From contig NZ_JACHBY010000003.1 of assembly GCF_014200495.1 (NCBI RefSeq), forward strand, positions 496,001-560,000: a stretch of DNA of 64,000 bases, read 5' to 3'. The stretch is from Mucilaginibacter geliditolerans (GTDB lineage: Bacteria > Bacteroidota > Bacteroidia > Sphingobacteriales > Sphingobacteriaceae). The notes beneath the pieces are model-generated. The model did no database searches. It worked only from the letters and a program-made list of their open reading frames with translations, and had not been told where the DNA came from. The translations under genes and the position numbers were made by a program. Positions 32,867-41,763 of the stretch are shown here, in pieces. Position 1 is the stretch's first letter, and each line of letters opens with the position of its first letter.

Positions 32867-34633
32867 ATGAAAGTACTCTTATCATATCTTAAAAAACATA
32901 AATGGATAGTTGTGTTAGCCTTAGTATTGGCTGCTATAAATATCGGTTTCTCACTTCTTGATCCACTCATTACTAAATATATTGTAGACAAGTATATGGT
33001 TCCTGTTAATCATGGCGTTTACAGCTTTGATTTCAGGCTGCATGGTTCGCTGGTGCTGGTTGGCTTAGCTATAGGTGCGGCAATGGTATCGCGGATAGCA
33101 AAAAATTTCCAGGACTATTATACTAATATAATTACACAAAAAGTAGGTGTTGAAATGTACGCTGATGGATTAAAACATTCCCTTGAACTCCCATTTCAGG
33201 TTTTTGAAGATCAGCGCAGTGGCGAAACGTTGGGTATTTTACAAAAGGTAAGGTTGGACTGTCAAACCTTCATCACCTCCTTTATCAGCATACTTTTCGT
33301 AAGTCTTATAGGTATGATAATGGTTATAGTGGTATCAGTTACAGTAAGCTATAAAGTAACATTAGTTTATTTTGCGGCAGTTCCAATAATAGCATTTGTA
33401 AGCGCGGCACTGAGCAGGCGAATTAAAAAGATACAGAAGAATATCGTGTCACAAACAACTGCCCTTGCAGGGTCTACAACTGAATCGTTGAGAAATATTG
33501 AACTGGTAAAAAGCTTAGGTTTGGTGAAGCAGGAAATTGCAAGACTTAATAACACTACCTATAAGATATTGGATCTTGAGCTTAAAAAGGTGAAATATGT
33601 CCGGAGCATGAGTTTTGTACAGGGTACGGTAGTAAATCTTGTGCGCAGCATTATGATGGTTGTGTTGCTGATGCTTATTTTCAAGGGGACTTTAACACCC
33701 GGTAGTTATTTTATGTTCTTATTTTATTCATTTTTCTTATTTAACCCATTACAGGAACTTGGAAATGTGATACAGGCATGGCGTGATGCAGAGGTTTCAT
33801 TAGGAAATTTTCATAGTATAATAAGTACGCCTATTGATTTAAAACCTGAAAAGCCTGTTCTGCTTGAAAAGGTTAATACGCTTAAGTTTAGTAACGTAAC
33901 GTTTAAACACCGTACCGCCAATCGTAACGCTTTAAATCATATTACTTTTGAAACCAACACAGGGCAAACCATTGCTTTTGTTGGCCCGTCAGGTTCAGGT
34001 AAAACAACTTTAGTGAAATTATTGGTTGGTTTATATCAGCCCTTAGAAGGTGATATTTTGTATAATAATGTTTTAAGTAAAGATATTGATCTTGACCAGT
34101 TACGCGAAAAAATTGGTTTTGTAACCCAGGATACCCAGCTGTTTTCGGGCACGATCCGCGAGAATCTGTTATTTGTGCGCCCCGGTGCAACTGATGAGGA
34201 ATGTATGTTGGTATTGGAAAGAGCGGCCTGCAGAACCCTGTTAGCCCGTGCTGATAATGGGTTGGATACCGTGATTGGTGAAGGTGGCGTAAAAGTGTCA
34301 GGTGGTGAAAAACAACGTTTATCAATAGCGCGTGCTTTACTGCGTAAACCTGATATTTTGGTATTTGACGAGGCTACATCGTCACTTGATTCCATCACAG
34401 AGGAAGAGATCACAGAAACGATAAAGGATGTTTCTGTAGTAGGTGATCATCATATTACTATTCTCATCGCTCATCGCCTGTCAACCATTATGCACGCTGA
34501 TACCATCCATGTGCTGGAAAAGGGCCATATCATTGAATCAGGCAAGCACGCTGACCTGCTCGCACAAAAAGGTTTGTACTACGCCATGTGGAGGCAACAG
34601 ATTGGTGAGAAGTTAGAGGTTGAGGAAGCGTAA
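32867..34633 (+). CDS. ABC exporter, fused permease and ATPase
   Basis: A 588-residue half-transporter starting at ATG 32867 (MKVLLSYLKKHKWIVVLALV). Six membrane helices span about residues 1-310. The ATPase domain follows: Walker A GPSGSGKTTLVKLL (about 375), signature VSGGEKQRLSIARALL (about 475), Walker B PDILVFDEATSSLD and IAHRLST. It resembles peptide/lipid exporters of the MsbA-PglK type but is clearly a different paralogue from the one at 4074; the Gln-loop region reads VTQDTQLFSG. Substrate unknown. Confidence 0.92.
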   Translation: MKVLLSYLKKHKWIVVLALVLAAINIGFSLLDPLITKYIVDKYMVPVNHGVYSFDFRLHGSLVLVGLAIGAAMVSRIAKNFQDYYTNIITQKVGVEMYADGLKHSLELPFQVFEDQRSGETLGILQKVRLDCQTFITSFISILFVSLIGMIMVIVVSVTVSYKVTLVYFAAVPIIAFVSAALSRRIKKIQKNIVSQTTALAGSTTESLRNIELVKSLGLVKQEIARLNNTTYKILDLELKKVKYVRSMSFVQGTVVNLVRSIMMVVLLMLIFKGTLTPGSYFMFLFYSFFLFNPLQELGNVIQAWRDAEVSLGNFHSIISTPIDLKPEKPVLLEKVNTLKFSNVTFKHRTANRNALNHITFETNTGQTIAFVGPSGSGKTTLVKLLVGLYQPLEGDILYNNVLSKDIDLDQLREKIGFVTQDTQLFSGTIRENLLFVRPGATDEECMLVLERAACRTLLARADNGLDTVIGEGGVKVSGGEKQRLSIARALLRKPDILVFDEATSSLDSITEEEITETIKDVSVVGDHHITILIAHRLSTIMHADTIHVLEKGHIIESGKHADLLAQKGLYYAMWRQQIGEKLEVEEA

Positions 34634-34659
34634 GGAATAATAAAGTGGGGCATGCTGTT

Positions 34660-34746
34660 CGCTAACCAGCGGATCAGCATCCCATTTGCAGGTTATACAT
34701 CAAGCAATTTGGATTATCTTGTGAGATACCGATCCGCTGGTTAGCG
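34660..34746. repeat. Inverted repeat CGCTAACCAGCGGATC
   Basis: A 16-bp perfect inverted repeat (34660-34675 and 34731-34746) with a 55-base loop. It lies directly after the ABC exporter. A right-half REP-A follows (34779-34801). Confidence 0.75.
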
Positions 34747-34864
34747 GACGACATGGCGAATTTTAGTCCTGCGCGTAATTGCTTCGTCCCTTGCAATGAC
34801 GCTTTTATAAAACCCCTCATTATCAAAGAGCTTTCTTTATATTTACTAAATAACTTCATCGGCC

Positions 34865-35677
34865 ATGAAAAGAATATATTTAGTAATACTATTTCTGCTA
34901 ACTTATTTTAATATTTCCCACGCGCAAACAACAACTCAAAAATCAACGATCATTGATTCAGTATTTGTTTGTCCGCCCTGTGGTAGTTGTGATTACCAGA
35001 CCTTTGATAAAGCCGGAAAATGCCCGATGTGCGGCATGACATTGATCAGAATGTCACTTAATGATTTCAAAAAACAACTCAATTTAAAACCGGTCACCGT
35101 ATGTTTTTATATCCAGGATGGCGTTGAACTCCTTGATTTTGCCGGGCCGATGGAAGTTTTTACCACAGCAGGGTTTCACGTTGTAACCGTATCAAAAACT
35201 AAAACCGAACTACATACTAATGGCCTGTCATTTATCCCTCAATACAGCATAAAAGATGCACCAAAGGCCGATGTGTTGGTGGTATTTGGCGGCAGCTTTG
35301 CTGAAACAGTAGCAGATACGGCTGTGATCTCATGGATACGAGCGCAAAGAAGTACTGCCTCTTACTTCCTATCCGTTTGCACAGGCGCCTATATTTTAGG
35401 CAAAGCCGGCATACTCGATAACATGACGGCTACCACCTATTTTCTACAAATTGATAATCTGCAAAAAACATTGCCCAACACAAAAGTATTAGCCAATACC
35501 CGTTTTGTTGATAATGGGAACGTAATCACCACCGCAGGCATCTCAGCCGGAATTGATGGCGCGCTTTACCTGGTTGAAAAGCTTCGTGGCCGTGATTATG
35601 CCAAAAGCATTGCCCAAACCATTGAATATGATAAATGGATACCTGACCAGGGGTTAGTGTTGAATAAAGGGAATTAG
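34865..35677 (+). CDS. Secreted DJ-1/PfpI-family protein with Cys-rich metal-binding-like head
   Basis: A 270-residue protein with a signal peptide (MKRIYLVILFLLTYFNISHA). Residues about 33-63 form a Cys-rich segment, VFVCPPCGSCDYQTFDKAGK then CPMCGMTLI, which resembles the heavy-metal-binding domain of copper transport proteins. Residues about 75-265 are a DJ-1/PfpI domain of the GATase1-like AraC type (VCFYIQDGVELLDFAGPMEV), with the nucleophile elbow Cys in FLSVCTGAYILG and TTAGISAGIDGALYLVE. Periplasmic placement with a thiol-metal head suggests redox or metal-stress repair, but that is inference. Confidence 0.85.
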   Translation: MKRIYLVILFLLTYFNISHAQTTTQKSTIIDSVFVCPPCGSCDYQTFDKAGKCPMCGMTLIRMSLNDFKKQLNLKPVTVCFYIQDGVELLDFAGPMEVFTTAGFHVVTVSKTKTELHTNGLSFIPQYSIKDAPKADVLVVFGGSFAETVADTAVISWIRAQRSTASYFLSVCTGAYILGKAGILDNMTATTYFLQIDNLQKTLPNTKVLANTRFVDNGNVITTAGISAGIDGALYLVEKLRGRDYAKSIAQTIEYDKWIPDQGLVLNKGN

Positions 35678-35699
35678 GGAAGACCATAAATATCCGCGC

Positions 35700-35809
35700 G
35701 TCATTGCGAGGTACGAAGCAATCTCTATGCTATACAGAGCGAATAGAAAAGTTTCGAACTTACTTTGTTGATCTGCTTACGTAGAGATTGCTTCGTACCT
35801 CGCAATGAC
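35700..35809. repeat. GTCAT...ATGAC palindrome (REP-A)
   Basis: GTCATTGCGAGGTACGAAGC and AATCTCTA mirrored by TAGAGATT and GCTTCGTACCTCGCAATGAC, between convergent genes. Confidence 0.85.
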
Positions 35810-35824
35810 GTTTGGTGAAGTCTC

Positions 35825-36595
35825 CTACGCCGCTTTCATAATATATTTTACCAAACTTCTTTTAGCCACAGGCAGCAACGTTTGCTCCAGCGGAAAGCTG
35901 ATATCGCTTTGTACATAATACACCGCCGGGTTAGGCAAGTGCCTGCGCTGATTAATCAAATTTAGCTTGATGGCCTCAGGGGTGTTAGTGATGCTTTGCT
36001 CGTAAGTATCCACAAATTGGATGTTAATGCCACGATACTGATCCTTTGTGTTCTCAAAAATAGTGAGATGATATTCATAGATCCAGTTGGTGCGGTCGTT
36101 GCCATTACGCAGCGAGAAATAGCCCTGGTAAGGCATCAGCGGCACTAAACCTATCGGGTCGATATTCAACCTGCTTTCAACAAAATCATATATCTCGCGG
36201 CCTGTTTGTATGGCCGGATCCATTTTTATAAGGGCATAGGTAATGATATGCTCTATCTCCTGCATAGTGCTGTCATCTTCCACCATCTTTTTATAGGTAA
36301 GCTTTACAGCCTCAATATCCGCCTTGGTTAACCACTGCGGAAAAGCCTGCTGCAATATGGTTTTGTTCTGCTTAAAATCGAGCAGGTTGTTGTAGTGAAA
36401 CACCAGATCGGTGAGGTTTGGGTAGAGTTTGCTTTTATCAAAGTGGCGGTTTATCTCCTGCAAATAATCCAAAAGGATGTACTTTTTGTGCTCAAAGTCG
36501 AGCGAACCTTCTATAAACCAGTTTAAACCTAATGATTTCAATAGCGTAACCTCCTTTTCACTGCTTAAATTAAATAAAAAAAAGCAATTTTGCAA
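35825..36595 (-). CDS. Conserved hypothetical protein, 256 residues
   Basis: No signal peptide or membrane segment. The start is uncertain: reading begins at a TTG (36593-36595) and no ATG occurs until about residue 109. The N-terminal half is helical (LDYLQEINRHFDKSKLYPNL, VFHYNNLLDFKQNKTILQQA), and the C-terminal half has mixed strands (YQGYFSLRNGNDRTNWIYEY, YRGINIQFVDTYEQS). Similar proteins recur in Bacteroidota without assigned function. It is divergent from the RsmI-like gene with only one base between the two start codons, so their promoters must lie inside each other's coding sequence. Confidence 0.8.
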   Translation of the reverse strand: MQNCFFLFNLSSEKEVTLLKSLGLNWFIEGSLDFEHKKYILLDYLQEINRHFDKSKLYPNLTDLVFHYNNLLDFKQNKTILQQAFPQWLTKADIEAVKLTYKKMVEDDSTMQEIEHIITYALIKMDPAIQTGREIYDFVESRLNIDPIGLVPLMPYQGYFSLRNGNDRTNWIYEYHLTIFENTKDQYRGINIQFVDTYEQSITNTPEAIKLNLINQRRHLPNPAVYYVQSDISFPLEQTLLPVAKRSLVKYIMKAA

Positions 36596-36596
36596 T

Positions 36597-37301
36597 ATGC
36601 CTTATGGAACCCTCTATTTGATCCCCGTGCCCCTTGCCGAAAATGCATCGGCAAAATCATTTACCCCTTATTTGGTTGATACCATCAACAACATTAAGGA
36701 GTACATCGTTGAAAATGAAAAAACCGCCCGCAGGTTTCTGAAAGAGGCCGGACTGAAAACCCCGCAAAGCGAACTGCTGATACATGATTATGGCAAGTAC
36801 AAACGCGATGATACCGCCGACTTCTTCAAAGGCTTGCAAGCAGGCACTGATGTTGGTTTGATGAGCGAAGCCGGTTGCCCCGGTGTAGCTGACCCGGGAT
36901 CGGAGATCGTGGAGAAAGCACACCGCATGGGTATAAAGGTTGTCCCATTAGTTGGCCCGAGCTCTATTTTGCTGGCGATAATGGCTTCCGGGTTTAACGG
37001 GCAAAGCTTTACCTTTCATGGTTATTTGCCTATTGACAAGGTAGAACGCAGCAAAAAGATAAAGGAGCTGGAAGCTTTGGCGATAAAGAATAACCAAACC
37101 CAGCTATTTATTGAAACCCCTTTCCGCAACAACCCTATGCTGGAGGAGATATTAAAAACGGCTAATCCTAAAACCCGCTTATGCATAGCCTGCGACCTTA
37201 CAGCGGAAACAGAGTTTGTACAAACCAAACCTATATCCGAATGGCAGAAAAAAGTACCCGACCTGCATAAAAGGCCAACCATTTTCTTACTATTCCGTTG
37301 A
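36597..37301 (+). CDS. RsmI-like SAM-dependent methyltransferase (tetrapyrrole methylase fold)
   Basis: A 234-residue protein from ATG 36597 (MPYGTLYLIPVPLAENASAK). The tetrapyrrole-methylase signature MSEAGCPGVADPGSEIVEKA (about residues 85-104) and VPLVGPSSILLAIMASGFNG match RsmI, which 2'-O-methylates C1402 of 16S rRNA. The N-terminal GTLYLVPTPIGN motif of classical RsmI is altered to YLIPVPLAENAS, and the protein is shorter, so it may be the Bacteroidota RsmI-related subfamily rather than a true RsmI. Eight bases upstream of the FAD monooxygenase gene. Confidence 0.85.
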   Translation: MPYGTLYLIPVPLAENASAKSFTPYLVDTINNIKEYIVENEKTARRFLKEAGLKTPQSELLIHDYGKYKRDDTADFFKGLQAGTDVGLMSEAGCPGVADPGSEIVEKAHRMGIKVVPLVGPSSILLAIMASGFNGQSFTFHGYLPIDKVERSKKIKELEALAIKNNQTQLFIETPFRNNPMLEEILKTANPKTRLCIACDLTAETEFVQTKPISEWQKKVPDLHKRPTIFLLFR

Positions 37302-37308
37302 TGGTTAA

Positions 37309-38910
37309 ATGGTATTTACTGCACAACATACCCATGTACTGATAGTAGGCGCTGGTCCATCAGGTTTAATGATGGCCGCTCAATTGCTGCGGTATGGTGT
37401 GCAGCCAATTATCATTGATAGCAAGGCCGGCCCAACCAATCATTCAAAAGCATTAGCCGTGCAAGCCCGATCGCTGGAGATCTATCGGCAAATGGGTGTG
37501 GTTGATAAGGCTGTTAACAATGGCAAGAAGGCACAAGGCGCTATTTTTAATCAAAATGGCATTGAAGAGAGCTCGCTATCCTTACATAATATAGGCGAGG
37601 GCTTAACGCTTTTCCCCTACATACTCATGTATGAGCAAAGCAAAAATGAACGCCTACTGCTTGATTACCTTACGCTGAATTGTTGCCCCGTATACTGGAA
37701 CACCACCCTAACCTCGCTGCAACAAAATGCTGATGGCGCAACCGGTCAGCTGCAAAACGCCGAGGGTGAATATACGCTAACATGCGATTGGGTAATAGGT
37801 GCCGATGGCGCACATAGCAGCGTACGCAAACAATTGCAGATCCCTTTTAAGGGCGATACTTACGCTCATTCTTTTTATCTGATCGATGCCAAACTTAGTG
37901 CCTCGTCATTAACCGAAGACCATTTAAATATGTTTCTTGGTGAAAAGAGCTTTACGGCATTCTTCCCCATGCCCGAGCAGGATAGCTGCCGTATTATCGG
38001 TAATTTACCTGAAGAGTTTGGCGAAAGGGAGGATGTACAAGTGGAAGAGATGCTGCCCTATCTGAATGCCATTACCAAAAGAACTATAACTCTAATACAA
38101 ACCAATTGGTTTACTACCTATAAACTGCACCACCGCATGGCGGATAATTTCAGAGTGCAACGTTGTTTTCTGATTGGCGATGCGGCGCATATCCACTCAC
38201 CGGTTGGCGGGCAGGGCATGAATACCGGTTTGCAGGATGCCTATAACCTGGCCTGGAAGCTGGCTGGTGTAGTAAACGGGCAGATAAAACCCACCATACT
38301 GGATAGCTATGCCGCCGAGCGTATGCCTGTTGCTAAAGAGCTGTTGAATACTACGGATGCGGCGTTCAATGTCATCATGTCGACCAAATGGTATGCTAAG
38401 CTGTTTAAGAAATGGCTGCTGTTCCGTATTTTAGGCTTTGCCTGGAAAAGCGAGAACATCAGGACCGCGTTTTTTAAACGTGTATCGCAGATCGATATCA
38501 ATTATCGCGATAGCAACATTAACCTGCACCTGAGCAAAAGCACTAAAGTAAAGGCGGGCGATAGGCTGCCATATCTCAAACTTTTCGACGAAAAACAGCA
38601 TGTAGAAACCGACCTGCACGAGTGGTGCAGCAAACCGGGTTTCACGCTCATTATTTTAGGTAAGTTTGATGAGCTGTTCCTGTTCACCATGGCCAAATGG
38701 ATCACCCAGAAGTACGCGGGCATTCTTAATTTCTTCTACCTGCCGCCATCAGGTAAAAACCTGGAAGTTTTTGAAACCTTTGAAGCCAACCCGCACCAGC
38801 AAAAAGCAATAATTGTACGCCCTGATATGTATATAGGCTATATGAACGATGTGGCTGATATTGGGATGATGGATAGTTATTTGCAGAATGTGGCTTTGAT
38901 TAGTCCTTAG
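37309..38910 (+). CDS. FAD-dependent aromatic-type monooxygenase
   Basis: A 533-residue flavoprotein of the p-hydroxybenzoate hydroxylase fold. The dinucleotide site is VLIVGAGPSGLMMAAQLLRY (residues 10-29), the DG motif is GADGAHSSVRKQL (about 165), and the second FAD motif GDAAHIHSPVGGQGMNTGLQ (about 285-305). A C-terminal thioredoxin-like segment (residues about 420-533) is typical of the larger PgaE/MhpA-type members. Substrate unknown; polyketide, phenol or quinone hydroxylation are options. It starts eight bases after the RsmI-like gene and could be cotranscribed. Confidence 0.9.
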   Translation: MVFTAQHTHVLIVGAGPSGLMMAAQLLRYGVQPIIIDSKAGPTNHSKALAVQARSLEIYRQMGVVDKAVNNGKKAQGAIFNQNGIEESSLSLHNIGEGLTLFPYILMYEQSKNERLLLDYLTLNCCPVYWNTTLTSLQQNADGATGQLQNAEGEYTLTCDWVIGADGAHSSVRKQLQIPFKGDTYAHSFYLIDAKLSASSLTEDHLNMFLGEKSFTAFFPMPEQDSCRIIGNLPEEFGEREDVQVEEMLPYLNAITKRTITLIQTNWFTTYKLHHRMADNFRVQRCFLIGDAAHIHSPVGGQGMNTGLQDAYNLAWKLAGVVNGQIKPTILDSYAAERMPVAKELLNTTDAAFNVIMSTKWYAKLFKKWLLFRILGFAWKSENIRTAFFKRVSQIDINYRDSNINLHLSKSTKVKAGDRLPYLKLFDEKQHVETDLHEWCSKPGFTLIILGKFDELFLFTMAKWITQKYAGILNFFYLPPSGKNLEVFETFEANPHQQKAIIVRPDMYIGYMNDVADIGMMDSYLQNVALISP

Positions 38911-38928
38911 TCCTAAATCTCAAGTCCT

Positions 38929-39044
38929 CCATTTAGCGCAAGTCTTGTGCGGCCGTTTGTGTGATGATGACTTGTGATATTAAGATGTAAAGAAGCACAA
39001 GTCAGCCATTGCTCTACCGATCACACAAGACTTGCGCTAAATGG
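38929..39044. repeat. Large nested inverted repeat
   Basis: A 21-bp perfect inverted repeat (CCATTTAGCGCAAGTCTTGT-G at 38929-38949, mirrored at 39024-39044). Inside are GTGTGAT/ATCACAC and GACTTGTG/CACAAGTC arms, giving a multi-arm cruciform of 116 bases. No second copy in the window. Confidence 0.75.
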
Positions 39045-39074
39045 GGGGTGAATAGCCTGTAGAAAGTCAAGAAG

Positions 39075-39108
39075 CCGCCCGTTCAAGCGTCCACACTTGA
39101 ACGGGCGG
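39075..39108. terminator. Strong hairpin upstream of the 39.2-kb gene
   Basis: A 13-bp perfect stem (CCGCCCGTTCAAG / CTTGAACGGGCGG) with an 8-base loop. No long T-run follows on the plus strand, so it may be a terminator or repeat remnant. Confidence 0.6.
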
Positions 39109-39168
39109 GGTGATAAAATCTTCTTTTTGGCAATAAGATTCTATATATATAGACCTTAACACAAAATA

Positions 39169-40113
39169 ATGGCAGAGAAAAAGATAAATTACCAAAGAAC
39201 AAATCCCAAACAATACTCTTATAGGTTTTATCAAAGTACCTATCATAGAAAACAGTCGCCAAATACTGAGCGTGAAAAACCATTCGAAGACACAGGCAAT
39301 CCTCATCATAAAGTTGTCATAGCTAATACTAATTCTAAGAATGATAAATGGACTGTTGCAGATAAGATAGCTTTTGGGATGCTTGTCGTAACCTTTTTTC
39401 TAACTATTTTCACATACCAACTTTACCACACCGCAGTTCATGATTCTGAAACTGCCGACACGTCTGCAAAGGCAGCAATATCCGCTGCTATAATAGCACA
39501 CCAAACCCTTGTAGCGACTCAGCAATATGATTCCGCGTCTCTTATAAAGCAACAAAAATCTATTGATGACAATAACTCAAGTAGTCAGATATCTTTCGAT
39601 AGGGCAAATAAATCTCTGACATTGCAGGATAGTTCTCTGAAAGAAACTCAAACACAATTTGAAATTAGCAATGCACCCTTTTTGCAAGTTAAAATTTATG
39701 ATGTAAGCCCAATTTTTCTTAATAAACAAATTGATGTCAGGGTTCAATTTGAAAATTTAGGTAATTATCCTGCAAAGATTATATATTCTAAAACAGCGTC
39801 CGCTACACGAAACACTCCACCAGATATTAGTTTTCTTAAAAACGGCAATAAATATTCTTTTGCCGATGATAATTACATCACTAAGGGGGATACACAATTC
39901 AGAGAGACTCTTAGAGGAATTATCCCTGCAATAGACCAAATTAAGTATGATAAATTAATGAGCGGGGAATGGTTTATTTATATAGGTGGAATAGTTAAGT
40001 ATAAAAATCTCGCTACAAATAAATATAAATTCTATGAGTATATGGTAAAAATTAATGCTAGTACAAATAAGGAGTGGCAATATACACATAACGAGAATTT
40101 CGATATTAAATAA
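39169..40113 (+). CDS. Single-span membrane protein with coiled stalk, paralogue 1 (unknown function)
   Basis: A 314-residue protein that I do not recognise. Residues 1-60 are hydrophilic and basic. One membrane helix follows (about 66-86, IAFGMLVVTFFLTIFTYQLY), then an Ala/Ser/Gln-rich helical stalk (about 90-168) and a C-terminal beta-rich domain (about 170-314) starting FLQVKIYDVSPIFLNKQIDV and ending YTHNENFDIK. Positive-inside reasoning puts the N-terminus in the cytosol and the beta domain outside it. The gene at 49914 has the same architecture and ending. The coding sequence is A+T-richer than its neighbours by eye. It stands in a repeat-rich gap. Confidence 0.8.
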   Translation: MAEKKINYQRTNPKQYSYRFYQSTYHRKQSPNTEREKPFEDTGNPHHKVVIANTNSKNDKWTVADKIAFGMLVVTFFLTIFTYQLYHTAVHDSETADTSAKAAISAAIIAHQTLVATQQYDSASLIKQQKSIDDNNSSSQISFDRANKSLTLQDSSLKETQTQFEISNAPFLQVKIYDVSPIFLNKQIDVRVQFENLGNYPAKIIYSKTASATRNTPPDISFLKNGNKYSFADDNYITKGDTQFRETLRGIIPAIDQIKYDKLMSGEWFIYIGGIVKYKNLATNKYKFYEYMVKINASTNKEWQYTHNENFDIK

Positions 40114-40192
40114 AAGTAGTGTAATATACATAATTGTCCTACATTAAGAAGATATTTTACTAAAATAATTAGTAATATATCTTAAATTATCT

Positions 40193-40228
40193 GCACATTT
40201 GCACATCCGCATATCTGCACATCAACAA
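40193..40228. repeat. TGCACATnTGCACAT array upstream of radA
   Basis: Imperfect tandem copies of a 9-10-base motif (CTGCACAT, TTGCACATC, CCGCATAT, CTGCACATC) end just before the radA ATG. Confidence 0.6.
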
Positions 40229-40230
40229 AC

Positions 40231-41697
40231 ATGGCTAAAACCAAAATCGCTTACTTTTGCCAAAGCTGTGGCTTTGAATCTGCCAAATGGCTAGGCAAAT
40301 GCCCGTCGTGCCAGCAATGGAATACCTTTGTAGAGGAAATTATTGAGAAAAGCAATGGCTCTGTACCCGATTGGAAGGCCACTTCATCAACCACACAACA
40401 ACGTGCTAACAAACCTATTGAGATCCCGGATATAGTTTTCAGCGAGGAGCAGCGTATGCTTACGCCCGATAAGGAGTTCAACCGGGTGCTGGGCGGCGGT
40501 ATTGTCGCGGGCTCGTTGGTGTTAATAGGCGGCGAACCGGGCATTGGTAAATCAACCCTGATGCTGCAACTGGCATTGAGTATGCCTAATCTCAAGATAC
40601 TGTACATATCTGGCGAGGAAAGCGAGCGACAAATTAAAATGCGCGCGGAGCGGCTTGATCCTTCGGAAAGTCAAAATTCAAAATTAAAAAGTCAAAATGA
40701 TTCCGAAATCGAACATCCCAAATCCGACTTCGGCAAAGGTTGTTATATCCTTACGGAAACATCAACCCAAAACATATTTAAGCAGATAGAACAACTGGAG
40801 CCCGACCTGGTGGTGGTCGATTCTATCCAGACCCTGCACTCTTCACATATCGAATCAACACCTGGTAGTGTTTCGCAGGTGCGGGAATGTACCGCCGAAC
40901 TGCTGCGCTTTGCCAAGGAAAGTTCTACACCCGTATTCCTGATTGGTCATATAACCAAGGATGGCATGATTGCCGGGCCTAAAATACTGGAGCACATGGT
41001 TGATACCGTTTTGCAGTTTGAGGGCGACAGGCACCATGTTTACCGCATCCTGCGGGCCGTTAAAAACCGTTTCGGCTCAGCATCAGAGCTGGGTATCTAT
41101 GAAATGCTCGGCGAAGGCTTACGTGAGGTATCAAACCCATCTGAAATATTGCTATCACAGCGCGATGAGCCTTTGAGCGGCATCACCATATCAGCCACCC
41201 TTGAAGGCATGCGACCAATGCTGATAGAAACACAGGCTTTGGTGAGCACATCGGCTTATGGTACGCCGCAGCGTACCGCAACCGGGTTTGATACCCGTCG
41301 CATGAACATGCTGCTGGCTGTGCTCGAGAAGCGCTGTGGCTTTAAACTGGGCGCTAAGGATGTGTTCCTGAATATAACCGGTGGCATCCGGGTTGAGGAC
41401 CCGGCAATTGATCTTGGTTTGGCTGCGGCTATCATATCGTCGCACGAGGATATCCCAATTCCATTTAAAACCTGTTTCGCAGGCGAGATAGGCCTCTCAG
41501 GTGAGATCCGCGCAGTAAACCGTGTGGAGCAACGCATTGCCGAAGCGCAGAAGCTTGGCTTTGAACAAATATTTATCTCCAAATACAACCTGCCATCAGG
41601 CGGTAAGGATAAAAAACGGATAGACCTTACCCGCTATGCCATCGAGGTACGCACCGTAGGCAATATTGAAGAAGTATTCGGCTTGCTGTTTGGCTAA
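40231..41697 (+). CDS. radA: DNA repair protein RadA (branch-migration ATPase)
   Basis: A 488-residue protein, longer than the usual roughly 455. It has the four-Cys zinc finger CQSCGFESAKWLGKCPSCQQ (residues 10-29), Walker A GGEPGIGKSTLMLQL (about 95), the RadA motif KNRFGSASELGIYEM (about 275) and a C-terminal Lon-protease-like domain (about 330-488). RadA extends RecA-made joints during recombination. An extra stretch of about 25 residues (SQNSKLKSQNDSEIEHPKSD, residues about 148-167) lies between the conserved MRAERL and CYILTETSTQ blocks. It is encoded by sequence like the intergenic motif arrays. Start at ATG 40231 follows a CACATCTGCACAT array. Confidence 0.96.
   Translation: MAKTKIAYFCQSCGFESAKWLGKCPSCQQWNTFVEEIIEKSNGSVPDWKATSSTTQQRANKPIEIPDIVFSEEQRMLTPDKEFNRVLGGGIVAGSLVLIGGEPGIGKSTLMLQLALSMPNLKILYISGEESERQIKMRAERLDPSESQNSKLKSQNDSEIEHPKSDFGKGCYILTETSTQNIFKQIEQLEPDLVVVDSIQTLHSSHIESTPGSVSQVRECTAELLRFAKESSTPVFLIGHITKDGMIAGPKILEHMVDTVLQFEGDRHHVYRILRAVKNRFGSASELGIYEMLGEGLREVSNPSEILLSQRDEPLSGITISATLEGMRPMLIETQALVSTSAYGTPQRTATGFDTRRMNMLLAVLEKRCGFKLGAKDVFLNITGGIRVEDPAIDLGLAAAIISSHEDIPIPFKTCFAGEIGLSGEIRAVNRVEQRIAEAQKLGFEQIFISKYNLPSGGKDKKRIDLTRYAIEVRTVGNIEEVFGLLFG
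40663..40740 (+). repeat. Motif array inserted in frame within radA
   Basis: AAAGTCAAAATTCAAAATT, AAAAAGTCAAAATG and TTCCGAAATCGAACATCCCA resemble the intergenic array at 53565-53690 (AAAATCCGAAATCGAAAATC). It encodes the extra loop of RadA. Confidence 0.6.
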
Positions 41698-41700
41698 ACT

Positions 41701-41741
41701 AAAAAAGCCTGGCGCAAATAAATTGCGTCAGGCTTTTTTAT
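41701..41741. terminator. Bidirectional terminator between radA and the NHL lipoprotein
   Basis: AAAAAAGCCTGGCGCAA pairs with TTGCGTCAGGCTTTTTT; A-run and T-run on both sides suit both convergent genes. Confidence 0.92.
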
Positions 41742-41763
41742 CATGTAATATCTTTTCTTCTTA

